Shown: positions 1 to 7,673 of the stretch, in pieces
Layout of the letters: each line of letters starts with the position of its first letter
How positions within the stretch are numbered: the first letter of the stretch is position 1
Assembly: GCA_017518735.1 (NCBI GenBank)
Contig: JAFWTY010000033.1
Coordinates: 1 to 35,164, forward strand
Source: Lachnospiraceae bacterium
GTDB taxonomy: Bacteria > Bacillota > Clostridia > Lachnospirales > Lachnospiraceae
DNA: 35,164 nt
Reading direction: 5' to 3'
The notes under the pieces: model-generated
What the model was told of the DNA's origin: nothing
Databases searched by the model: none
The model's input: the letters and a program-made list of their open reading frames with translations, nothing else
Position numbers and translations under genes: made by a program

Positions 1-1197
1 CCCCCCCTGCTGGCCCCGCTGACCATCCTGGCCCTGCTGACCCTGCTGACCCTTCTGTCCCTGCTGGCCTTCCTGACCCTGCTGGCCCTGCTGACCCTGC
101 TGGCCCTGCTGTCCTTGCTGGCCCTGCTGACCTTCCTGGCCTTCCTGGCCTTCCTGACCTTCCTGACCTTCCTGGCCTTCCTGACCTTCCTGGCCTTGCT
201 GCTGTTGCTGTTTTTGCTGCTCTAAGTATTCCTGCTGTTCCTTCTGGAACTGCTCCAGTTTTTCCTTCGCCTCTTCCATGGACTCTTTGGAAACTTTCTG
301 CTGCTGATCCAGTTCTTCCTGCATCTTTTCAGCCTGTTCCTTTAATTCTTCGTCCTGGCTTTCTTCCGCGAGTTTCTGCAGTTCATCAATCAGCTCCTGC
401 TGCTCGGCTTGCGTCATTTCCTTATCCTGAGCATCGCTGAATCTTTCTTTCAAACTCTCCGCCGAATTGTCGAAATCGATCGGCTTCGTAATCTGTTTTT
501 CCACTTTATTCTGAAGACGTTCAAAAATCTTTGTCAGTTCTTCATTCGTTTTTGCCTTCTTTACTTCTTCCAAGGCTTCATCAACCATATCATCCAGCAT
601 TTCCTGCTGTTCGGGAGTTAAATCGTATTTTTCTTCGATCTCTTCTTTATACTCCTCGATCTGCTTCTGCATTTCCTTTTCCTGTTTCCAAAGCTCATGT
701 TTCTGCTTTGCAACGTCCTTTGACTTTGCAGGAATCATGGCGGTGGAAATTACAAAAGCCATGCACAGGAAGAGAACCAGAAGAAGTCTTCTGGAAACCC
801 TTGTCGGGAAAAACTTCTTGGTCGGATAATTGCGGATTCTGCGGATGGTATCCTCTTTTACAATGTTGCTGAAACCATCTTCGTTTCCGCTCAAATCCAA
901 TGAAGTCGTAACTCTTTCCTTCAAACCGGTTGCATCCACCTGGAATGCCGCTTCCTTCACGTTCGGGAAGTGACGGATCGACATAAGGCTTCCCACGATC
1001 AGCACAATTACAAAAGCACCGAGGCCATAAAGAATTGCGCCGTGGAACGGGATAATCAATGCTACGGTGTTGAATACACCCCAGACAAACAATCCCGCTG
1101 CCGCTGCCATCAGGAACCATTTTATAAATGTCTGTCGGCATAAACGACTTCGAACACCTTTTACAAATTGAAGGATATACTTGTCTTGACTACTCAT
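1..1197 (-). CDS. Membrane-anchored coiled-coil protein with Gly-Gln-X tail (3' end beyond window)
   Basis: Open frame of 399 codons with no stop, running off the left edge. It starts at ATG 1197 behind GGAG with a 9-base gap, and the upstream permease stop lies 15 bases away, so it belongs to the same operon. Hydrophobic segments at about residues 27-48, 53-73 and 137-156 are separated by a basic loop (residues 119-137). By the positive-inside rule the long part after residue 157 is extracytoplasmic. Residues 160-334 are Glu/Lys/Gln-rich and look like coiled coil. From residue 335 every third residue is glycine (Gly-Gln-X) up to the edge. The layout resembles DUF4175-like membrane proteins found beside MoxR/DUF58/ABC gene sets, but this assignment is inference from architecture. 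Function unknown; the gene probably works with the ABC transporter just upstream. Confidence 0.8.
   Translation of the reverse strand, partial: MSSQDKYILQFVKGVRSRLCRQTFIKWFLMAAAAGLFVWGVFNTVALIIPFHGAILYGLGAFVIVLIVGSLMSIRHFPNVKEAAFQVDATGLKERVTTSLDLSGNEDGFSNIVKEDTIRRIRNYPTKKFFPTRVSRRLLLVLFLCMAFVISTAMIPAKSKDVAKQKHELWKQEKEMQKQIEEYKEEIEEKYDLTPEQQEMLDDMVDEALEEVKKAKTNEELTKIFERLQNKVEKQITKPIDFDNSAESLKERFSDAQDKEMTQAEQQELIDELQKLAEESQDEELKEQAEKMQEELDQQQKVSKESMEEAKEKLEQFQKEQQEYLEQQKQQQQQGQEGQEGQEGQEGQEGQEGQEGQQGQQGQQGQQGQQGQQGQEGQQGQKGQQGQQGQDGQRGQQGG
4..195 (-). repeat. 9-bp period repeat coding for 21 Gly-Gln-X triplets
   Basis: Glycine codons recur every 9 bases from 195 down to 4, and the second position of each triplet is always glutamine. 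In translation order there are seven GQE triplets, then mostly GQQ, with single GQE, GQK, GQD and GQR triplets near the edge. GGC/GGT and CAG/CAA codon changes show that it is not a perfect DNA repeat, so coding selection rather than recent slippage alone is likely. The tract may continue to the left of the window. Confidence 0.9.
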
Positions 1198-1212
1198 ACG
1201 AATCATCTCCTC

Positions 1213-2559
1213 TTATAACTGCTGCGGCGGTTGTGCCGACTGCACGGGTTGTGCCGCTTGAACGGGCTGTGCCGGCTGAATGGGCTGTGCCGGTTGGATA
1301 GGCTGTGACGGCTGTACCGGTTGTGCTACATGTACCTGTGGCTGTTGCTGCATGGGCGGTACTCCTACTCCCTGCTGCGCTGCCTGCATGGGCGGTACTC
1401 CTACTCCCTGCTGCGCTGCCTGCACGGGCGGTGCTCCTGCCCCCTGCTGCGCTGCCTGCATGGGCGGTACTCCTACTCCCTGCTGCGCTGCCTGCATGGG
1501 CGGTGCTCCTGCCCCCTGCTGTCCTGCCACAGGCGGAACGGGCATCTTTATCTCTAACTGATCAAAGTCAGGCTGTACGCCTACTTTTTTCATATTTCTG
1601 CGATCATAGTCGCGTTCTCTCTTCTTTGTATTTTTGACGGGGTTTAATGCATATCCTGCCCATCTTAACAATCCGAATGTGATAGCTCCCTGAATCAGCA
1701 TACTGATCGGTGTCCAGAAACGAATGAAGAAATTGTCTCCGTGAATATAACTCATGTCTACAACGGTTTTCATTCCCTGGAAGGAAGAGTCACTTATCTC
1801 AACGCCGATAAACTGACCGATACAGTCAAACATTGTAACACCGGGATTTAAGTATAACAGGAAAATCAGCCAGTCTGCATGAGGTCCGTTCTGCGTGGGA
1901 TTCATATACATTCTGGTGTATCCCCAGGATTCCACAAGTGCGTAAATGATCAAGAATGTAAGCAATGTTCCGACGCAGAGGAATCCAAGTGTTACATAGG
2001 ATAAAATAACGGAAGGTGCGGTTCTCTTGGTAAGGGATGAGAACAATAATCCGAATACCGATACATATCCCAGTTCAAAAACCATTACAAATATGAGTCC
2101 GAGCAGCTGCAGGAAGTTAATACCACCATAGATAAATACCAGCGCCATAAACGGGAACGTTGATAATACCAGCAACCCGCCCATCATGATGATGGAAAGG
2201 AATTTACCGATTACAATTTCAAGCGGTGTCATTCGGGTTGTCAGCAGAACATCCAGCGTCTGTCTTTCTCTCTCTCCCGCAACCGTATTACCCGTCAAAG
2301 CAGGCATTACCATGAAAAGGATACCGGATTCCGTAGCTACCAGAGTAATTAAGAGGTTTACCAGATAACGATAGTTAATCGCGGATCCGCTTAATCCCAT
2401 AGTGGAAAGACCGATGAGAAAGCCTCCTGCAATCATGAGAACGATTCCGTTGAAAATCATCATTAAGATGAGGAGTTTCGGTCTCTTAATGTTAATGGAC
2501 ATCTCTTTAAACAGAACGGCATTTTTTGCAAAAACGTTTTTCTTTAACGAATTAATCAT
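1213..2559 (-). CDS. ABC-2 type transporter permease with Pro/Gln repeat tail
   Basis: A 448-residue protein. The N-terminal 310 residues hold about six hydrophobic membrane segments typical of ABC-2 permeases (NosY/GldF-like), with the loop motif GERERQTLDVLLTTRM, characteristic of this family, near residue 95. The last 130 residues are low complexity: a 12-residue unit of the type GVGVPPMQAAQQ repeated five times, then a hexapeptide (AQPVQP-like) six times. The start ATG overlaps the stop of the ATPase gene by 4 bases (ATGA), with GGAGG 9 bases upstream, so translation is coupled. It should form the membrane half of a transporter with the ATPase encoded at 2556-3740. Substrate unknown. The tail should lie in the cytoplasm if the six-segment topology is right. 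Confidence 0.85.
   Translation of the reverse strand: MINSLKKNVFAKNAVLFKEMSINIKRPKLLILMMIFNGIVLMIAGGFLIGLSTMGLSGSAINYRYLVNLLITLVATESGILFMVMPALTGNTVAGERERQTLDVLLTTRMTPLEIVIGKFLSIIMMGGLLVLSTFPFMALVFIYGGINFLQLLGLIFVMVFELGYVSVFGLLFSSLTKRTAPSVILSYVTLGFLCVGTLLTFLIIYALVESWGYTRMYMNPTQNGPHADWLIFLLYLNPGVTMFDCIGQFIGVEISDSSFQGMKTVVDMSYIHGDNFFIRFWTPISMLIQGAITFGLLRWAGYALNPVKNTKKRERDYDRRNMKKVGVQPDFDQLEIKMPVPPVAGQQGAGAPPMQAAQQGVGVPPMQAAQQGAGAPPVQAAQQGVGVPPMQAAQQGVGVPPMQQQPQVHVAQPVQPSQPIQPAQPIQPAQPVQAAQPVQSAQPPQQL
1219..1326 (-). repeat. 18-bp repeat, six copies (AQPVQP-type hexapeptide) in permease tail
   Basis: Six consecutive hexapeptides read AQPVQP, SQPIQP, AQPIQP, AQPVQA, AQPVQS and AQPPQQ, ending one codon before the permease stop. 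The copies are diverged at the DNA level, so the array is older than the neighbouring 36-bp array. Confidence 0.85.
1351..1530 (-). repeat. 36-bp tandem repeat, five copies, in permease tail
   Basis: Units begin at 1351, 1387, 1423, 1459 and 1495 and are nearly identical. They encode GVGVPPMQAAQQ or the variants GAGAPPVQAAQQ and GAGAPPMQAAQQ. The near identity predicts copy-number variation among strains by slippage, always in frame because the unit is 12 codons. Confidence 0.9.
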
Positions 2560-3740
2560 CTTAAGTTTCCTCCCTGATACGGACCATAAGAATAGTTTCC
2601 ACCATTCATATTATTCATTCCGCCCATCGGGGGTTGTCCGTTGAAATAAGGCCGGCCGCCCATATTCGGCATATTTCCGTAAGGTGACATTCCTCTTCCC
2701 TGCACTCCGCCGTAAGGCTGACCTGCGGGATAACCGTTGATCACAGGATTCTGTCCCGGTCTGTTCGGATAAGGCGGTCTTCCACCCCGATTCGGTCCGG
2801 GTGCTCCGGCAGGTCCTCTGGAGCGTGATACAATCTGCATAAACAAAGCTTCCAGACTTCCTTCCTGTCTGGTAAAGGAAAGTAACGTTACATTTGCGGC
2901 AACCAGGGAAGAAAGCAGTGCGGCTTCTTCCTGCTTATTGCCGGTAAATACAACTTCAATCAGATTCGCTCTCGCGGTAAGATGCTGTACATGAGGATTT
3001 TCCTGGAGTACGGTAAACGCGTGATCGATATCGCTGTCCTGTACGGTAATCAAAATCGGGCTCTGCATAGCGGCAGCTCTGTGAATCTCATCAATGCTGC
3101 CTTTTAACATCATCTGTCCGCGGTCGATGATACCGATGGACGTACACATCTCGGAGAGTTCCGGGAGAATGTGAGAACTGATGATAATGGTTTTTCCCAT
3201 GGAAGAAAGGTTCTTTAAAATCTCTTTCAACTCAAAACGTGCTCTCGGATCCAGTCCGCTGGCAGGCTCATCCAGGAAAAGAATATCCGGATTGTGTACC
3301 AACGCTCTTGCAAGGCAGAGTCTCTGTTTCATACCTCTGGAAAGACCGTTCACATCGGCATCCGCCTTATGCTCCAGTTTTACAAGCTGAAGTAAATCCA
3401 TGCAAAGTGTATCCGCATCATCCCCGATCATACCGTAGGATGCTGCAAAAAACTGCATATATTCCATCGTAGTAAGTGCGGGATACAGACCGAAGAAATC
3501 CGGTACATATCCGACCTTGTTGCTTAATCTTCTGTGATCGGAAAGCATTCTCTCTCCGTCAATAAATACTTCTCCCGAATCTGCACCGAGCAGTCCGACA
3601 CAGATTCTCATGGTGGTGGTTTTTCCGGCTCCGTTTGCTCCTACAAAACCGAACAACTCTCCTTCTTCCACCTTTAGATTCAAATCACGCAAGGCATAGA
3701 AATTACCATAGCGCTTTGTCAGATTCTTAATTTCAAGCAT
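2556..3740 (-). CDS. ABC transporter ATP-binding protein with Gly/Pro/Asn-rich tail
   Basis: A 394-residue ATPase. Walker A GANGAGKTT is at about residues 34-42, the signature LSRGMKQRL at about 133-141, Walker B ILFLDEPASGLD at about 153-164, and the H-loop histidine in IISSHIL near 190. Residues 210-305 form the regulatory domain usual for CcmA/NosF/GldA-like ATPases. The final 88 residues are an unusual low-complexity tail rich in Gly, Pro, Asn, Tyr and Arg, absent from standard members of about 300 residues. ATG 3740 is preceded by AAGGGGG. It pairs with the permease that it overlaps by 4 bases and with the GATase-like membrane protein just upstream. Substrate not deducible. Confidence 0.9.
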   Translation of the reverse strand: MLEIKNLTKRYGNFYALRDLNLKVEEGELFGFVGANGAGKTTTMRICVGLLGADSGEVFIDGERMLSDHRRLSNKVGYVPDFFGLYPALTTMEYMQFFAASYGMIGDDADTLCMDLLQLVKLEHKADADVNGLSRGMKQRLCLARALVHNPDILFLDEPASGLDPRARFELKEILKNLSSMGKTIIISSHILPELSEMCTSIGIIDRGQMMLKGSIDEIHRAAAMQSPILITVQDSDIDHAFTVLQENPHVQHLTARANLIEVVFTGNKQEEAALLSSLVAANVTLLSFTRQEGSLEALFMQIVSRSRGPAGAPGPNRGGRPPYPNRPGQNPVINGYPAGQPYGGVQGRGMSPYGNMPNMGGRPYFNGQPPMGGMNNMNGGNYSYGPYQGGNLR

Positions 3741-3758
3741 TGGAAATTTCCCCCTTAC

Positions 3759-6218
3759 CTATTTTTTAACTTCTGTCATCTCTGACATGAAAATTCTTTT
3801 TACTACAATTTCCGTTTTTTCATTTCTGTATTTGCCGTTCGCCTGGATTTCCTTACCAACCGGCTCTTTTGTAAATCCAAAAACGTAAACGACATCGGAA
3901 GGCAGTGAGTAGCCACCGTAATATCCGTTCTGATTAGCCTGAGGGTTGAGCAGAGTTGCTTCCTGTTCCGATTCTTCTACTGCAAAGCTCAGAAGATACT
4001 TGCGGTTTACATACTCGGAAAACTTATCGGAAAGGCTTCCAAAGAAGAAACCGGACAGCATATGCTTGTCTTCGGTCGTAAATGCAACCTGCTCCAGATC
4101 ATAGCCACAGTTGTCACCGCTTAACCATCTCTGGGAAGTCATATCGAATTCCTCTCCGGCCTTCCAGTCACCGATACGATAAATAACGGTGTCCGGCTGA
4201 GAGTATCCGTAGTTGTTGTTCTTTTCCGCACAAATGATAATGGCATTTTCCAGATCCAGATTCGTTTCGTTTTTCAGAATCAGCTGCTCCGCAAAACCAT
4301 ATTTCGGTGCGGCATTCGTCACAAGATCCGCCTTGATATCTCTGCTGTCAGGATATACGCTCTGGAGAAGGAACTGGTCGGAACTCAGCGCAACGTTTCC
4401 GCTGAATCTTACATAGTTCTGATCCACTTCCCTGCGGAATGCGACACGGTATGTGTCCAGATCCACCTTGTTGGTATTGTCGTAAAGATAGGTATTGATC
4501 TCACGAATCAACTGTACGTCGTAGTCGGAAGCAAATCCTACTTCACATACCTTATTGGACGGAGTGGTTACCGCAACGTAGTTCTTTTCCGAAATTGCCG
4601 GATTCTGCAAATTCAAAACCGTCATAGTGCTGATTCTCGGTTTGATAATTCGGGTTGAGAATCCGATACAGAAAATTACAATGGCAAGGCCAACCGCAAG
4701 AATCGGATACCAGTACCAGAGGCGGAAGGTTTTTCCTTTCTTTCTGCTTACAAGGTATGCAACCAGAATCAAAACCATATAGGCAAGAATCGGTATAACG
4801 TAGAACACCATCGGAGGAAGCGGCGCGGAAGCAATATTCTCGAGGAATTTCTCCATCGCGTAAGAAGAACTTCCGCTGAGACCGAAGCTGACATTGTAAT
4901 AACCATAGTCATTGGCAATGGAATTATAATAATCCGCAACTCCCTGGATCACATAATGACGAATAACATACTCGATAATATCCGAGTTGTTCTGATAGCC
5001 GGGGAGCGGGTTCATGGTAAAGTCAATACCATAAACAGCCACATGACCGTTTGCCACGGGATATACTCTTGCAAGCGTGTAATCGCCGTTAGTGGAATCG
5101 CCGTAATAAATATCAAATCTGGCATCCGATTCCTCAAAATTCAGAACATCCGCGGTCACGGTTGTATATGTAATGACAGTCTGAACATCCGGTACATAAT
5201 AGAACGCATAATAGTAATTCAGACAAAATTCGCGATAATCCTCTTCCCAGTAATCCGGAAGGGTTCCGTCCTCGTTCATTTCATCATCGGAAATACCGTA
5301 GCTTGCCTTGAAATCTTCCAGGCAGTCGTTGTCTACTTCTTCTCTGTAATTATAATAATACTCATTAAAATCCTGAATGTACTGTTCATCGTCGTGCGGA
5401 TCCGCTGCACTGTTTCCGTTCTGAACATTGGTATTCATTCTTCCGTAATAATCCAAACCGAAACAGGTGGTATAGCGATTCATCTTGTCCGGTTTTACAT
5501 TGACAACATTTCCGTTGATTTTGGATAACGTCTTGGAGGAATTCACACCGGTTCCGACAATCAGCATACCGCCGCGGTTGATCCACAGGTTCAGTGCCTC
5601 AATCTGATCGTCCGTCAAAACATCGGTACTGAAATTGCTGATTACGATCACTTCGAGCATATCAAGTGCATTGACATCCTCCGGGAAAGTATCGGCAGTA
5701 AGTTCCACCAGATTGGTCTTGAATCCCGGGTAACCTTCGATTTCAACGTTGTCCATATATCCAAGAGCGGAATAGTCATCGCTCAGAACACCGATATCAA
5801 CTTTCTGGGAAGCGGTCTTGTCAACATTAAAACGTTTTTCCTGTTCCCATACAACTTTTCCCTTTTTGTTAACCAGGCGAATGTTTACCTTGCCGAGCGT
5901 ATCTACGACTTTACATGAAAACGTAACGGTCTTCTTCTCGCCTCTGGTAATGGAGAAGTCCGTTTCATACATGATGTTATAATTTACCTTGTTTCCGACG
6001 ATCAATTGCAGACGTCCCGAAAAATCATTCGTGTTGCTTTCCACCGTCACCGCAAACGGAACGTATTTGGACATCTCCGCACGATTGTCGAAACCGACTT
6101 TCAGTTCCGCCGAATAATCCGTATCATCCGCGCTTACGGAGATAGCGGGAAGAAGTGTTGTGAAAGCAAGCAGAAAAGCCAGTGCTGTCGCAACAATTGA
6201 CTTCTTTATTTTTTTCAT
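3759..6218 (-). CDS. Large exported membrane protein with GATase-like domain
   Basis: An 819-residue protein. I chose ATG 6218 (MKKIKKSIVATALAFL), which has AAGGGG 6 bases upstream and begins a typical signal peptide ending near SVSADD; an in-frame ATG at 6239 would place the ribosome site inside the gene. An extracytoplasmic beta-rich region is followed at about residues 140-226 by a Rossmann-like segment with IVISNFSTDVL and WINRGGMLIVGTG, as in the GATase-like (DUF4350/GldG-type) proteins that accompany ABC-2 transporters. Two membrane segments lie at about 466-492 and 495-520, followed by a further extracellular-type domain. No catalytic Cys-His pair of true amidotransferases is evident, so it is probably a binding or structural subunit. 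The ABC ATPase starts 18 bases downstream. Confidence 0.75.
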   Translation of the reverse strand: MKKIKKSIVATALAFLLAFTTLLPAISVSADDTDYSAELKVGFDNRAEMSKYVPFAVTVESNTNDFSGRLQLIVGNKVNYNIMYETDFSITRGEKKTVTFSCKVVDTLGKVNIRLVNKKGKVVWEQEKRFNVDKTASQKVDIGVLSDDYSALGYMDNVEIEGYPGFKTNLVELTADTFPEDVNALDMLEVIVISNFSTDVLTDDQIEALNLWINRGGMLIVGTGVNSSKTLSKINGNVVNVKPDKMNRYTTCFGLDYYGRMNTNVQNGNSAADPHDDEQYIQDFNEYYYNYREEVDNDCLEDFKASYGISDDEMNEDGTLPDYWEEDYREFCLNYYYAFYYVPDVQTVITYTTVTADVLNFEESDARFDIYYGDSTNGDYTLARVYPVANGHVAVYGIDFTMNPLPGYQNNSDIIEYVIRHYVIQGVADYYNSIANDYGYYNVSFGLSGSSSYAMEKFLENIASAPLPPMVFYVIPILAYMVLILVAYLVSRKKGKTFRLWYWYPILAVGLAIVIFCIGFSTRIIKPRISTMTVLNLQNPAISEKNYVAVTTPSNKVCEVGFASDYDVQLIREINTYLYDNTNKVDLDTYRVAFRREVDQNYVRFSGNVALSSDQFLLQSVYPDSRDIKADLVTNAAPKYGFAEQLILKNETNLDLENAIIICAEKNNNYGYSQPDTVIYRIGDWKAGEEFDMTSQRWLSGDNCGYDLEQVAFTTEDKHMLSGFFFGSLSDKFSEYVNRKYLLSFAVEESEQEATLLNPQANQNGYYGGYSLPSDVVYVFGFTKEPVGKEIQANGKYRNEKTEIVVKRIFMSEMTEVKK

Positions 6219-6297
6219 TTTATTCCCCTTCAGTATCATTTTCGTATTAACCTGAACAATCCTTCCATCTTAGTTTTCTGTAATATTTCAGTCCTGC

Positions 6298-7095
6298 TTA
6301 TTCGGCCTCTTCTATTACCACGATGACTCCGTCAATTTCACATGCCTTATAGCAGATTTCTTCTTTCAAAGGCGGTTTAAAAGTACTCTCATACGTTACT
6401 TCACACTCTTCCGATCTGCTTTCGTTCTTCACCATATCCCGAAGATCCTCTTCCGATTCACTTCTGTATACTTCACAGAGCGCAAGTCCGCAATCGTCGG
6501 TTTCCGCAATTTTGATTTCCCGAATCCATACGTAGAACAAATCCACTTCAGCCTCTGCCTCTACGCTCTCGGTTCCTCCGTCAGCTTTTGATTCCGGAGC
6601 GACCTTGTATGAGTTTTCTCCCTGTGCTACAGGTTTCTCTTCGGGTTCATCCTGAGCCGGCATTGCTTCTTCCGCAACGTCTTCTCCCGCGTCCTTCGTT
6701 GCGCCGTCACCCATCGGGGCTCCTGCAATTTCGTTGATCGAATAGTCCATCATCTCCATACTCATGGTCTTGTTTGCGTGCTTTGTTGTTTTAAGCACGG
6801 ACGGTATCACAATTATTGCAATAATCGCTGCCGCCGTAGCCACTCCCATCCAGGGAATCAGTTTTACGATAACGGGCTTTTTCTTTTTGGTCTTTGTATT
6901 CTGCGCCGTTCCGACAACCGGCGGTATATTCTGCCCCGCCTGTGCAACAGGCTGTATATTCTGTTTTGTCTCAACAACAGGCTCGGTGCTTGAAACCGGT
7001 GTCTTTTCACGAAGTCCGCTCTCGATTCTGCTCCAGAGATCGGGAACTTCGTTCTCCACCATCTGCCTGTATTCTTCTTCCAAACGCTTACTCAT
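6298..7095 (-). CDS. Probable membrane anti-sigma factor
   Basis: A 265-residue protein. The N-terminal 77 residues are cytoplasmic and include VPDLWSRIESGLRE (18-31), a pattern often seen at the start of anti-sigma factors of clostridia, followed by a Pro/Val/Gln-rich linker. One membrane segment spans residues 78-100, and the rest is an acidic extracytoplasmic domain of 165 residues with several cysteines. There is no HxxxCxxC zinc motif, so it is not a ZAS-type anti-sigma. The start ATG 7095 lies 8 bases inside the sigma factor gene, and its GGAGG (in CTTAGGAGGTACGG) is part of that coding sequence, so the two are translationally coupled. Role assigned mainly from position and topology. 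Confidence 0.7.
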   Translation of the reverse strand: MSKRLEEEYRQMVENEVPDLWSRIESGLREKTPVSSTEPVVETKQNIQPVAQAGQNIPPVVGTAQNTKTKKKKPVIVKLIPWMGVATAAAIIAIIVIPSVLKTTKHANKTMSMEMMDYSINEIAGAPMGDGATKDAGEDVAEEAMPAQDEPEEKPVAQGENSYKVAPESKADGGTESVEAEAEVDLFYVWIREIKIAETDDCGLALCEVYRSESEEDLRDMVKNESRSEECEVTYESTFKPPLKEEICYKACEIDGVIVVIEEAE

Positions 7096-7615
7096 AGCCG
7101 TACCTCCTAAGTTTCTCCAAGGCGTTTTTATACCGCCATGTCACGGTACCAAGTGGCGTTTGAAGTGCGTCCGCAATCTCCTGGAAGGTCATCTCGGACA
7201 GGATTTTCATACTTACAACCTGCCTTTCCGATTCTTTCAGGGAAGCGAGTGCTTCTTTCAGTCCCATGTCGGAGATGACTTCCTCTTCCGTGGAAGAATG
7301 AAGATCTTCCGTCTCCGGGATTTCTTCCGTCAAAACCTCACGCTTATTCTTTCTAAGAAAATCGAGCGTTAAGTTTCTTGCCACTGTGGCCAGATAAGCT
7401 TTGTGACCGTTTTGCTGGGCCACGTAGTGGTCCGAGATATCCCAAAGCTTAATGAAAAACTCGCTGGTAAGGTCTTCTGCGTTTTCACGATTATTCACAA
7501 TTCCGTATACAATTGTGTAAATGTAGGAAAGATATGCTTCGTAGATTCTACGCAGTCCGTCTTTGTCGCCGGACTTCATCTTTTCCATGCATTCGTTGAA
7601 CTCTTCCTGTGTCAC
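7088..7615 (-). CDS. ECF-type RNA polymerase sigma factor
   Basis: A 175-residue sigma-70 family protein of the ECF size class. Region 2 covers about residues 20-85 with ENAEDLTSEFFIKLWD, and region 4 covers about 120-172 with the helix-turn-helix MTFQEIADALQTPLGTVTWR. Region 3 is absent, as expected. Translation probably starts at GTG 7615, with AAAGG 7 bases upstream. The overlapping downstream gene encodes its likely membrane anti-sigma partner. The GATase-like protein and ABC transporter genes follow in the same direction and are plausible targets as well as operon mates. The upstream gap (7616-7673) has room for an autoregulated promoter but I cannot name a convincing one. Confidence 0.92.
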   Translation of the reverse strand: MTQEEFNECMEKMKSGDKDGLRRIYEAYLSYIYTIVYGIVNNRENAEDLTSEFFIKLWDISDHYVAQQNGHKAYLATVARNLTLDFLRKNKREVLTEEIPETEDLHSSTEEEVISDMGLKEALASLKESERQVVSMKILSEMTFQEIADALQTPLGTVTWRYKNALEKLRRYGYE

Positions 7616-7673
7616 GAAAAAACCTTTCCGAGTCTTTCATGTAAGATACGTTTGAAACTCAAATATTTATGGG

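Noticed and set aside
1..215. Regular repeat that might suggest a CRISPR array or non-coding satellite
   Set aside because: The period is 9 bases with no spacers, and it translates without stop in frame with the gene starting at 1197.
695..1141. Minus-strand open frame of 148 codons
   Set aside because: It is another frame of the gene 1-1197, whose own frame has a ribosome site, membrane segments and coiled coil; the 148-codon frame has no such features.
1280..1561. Plus-strand Cys/Gly-rich open frame with repeated GGTPTPCCAAC units
   Set aside because: It is the mirror of the 36-bp repeats in the permease gene; no ribosome site and no independent support.
4956..5528. Plus-strand open frame of 190 codons
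   Set aside because: It is opposite the GATase-like gene; composition is rich in Ile/Val as expected for antisense of coding DNA, and no ribosome binding site or known motif is present.
6219..6297. TTGTTC-N16-GATACT as promoter of the GATase-like gene
   Set aside because: The transcript would start inside or after the ribosome binding site; operon transcription from the sigma gene is simpler.
7616..7673. CAAAC and ACTC blocks about 16 bases apart as an autoregulated ECF promoter
   Set aside because: The match is too short and the cognate consensus is unknown; comparison with related genomes would be needed.
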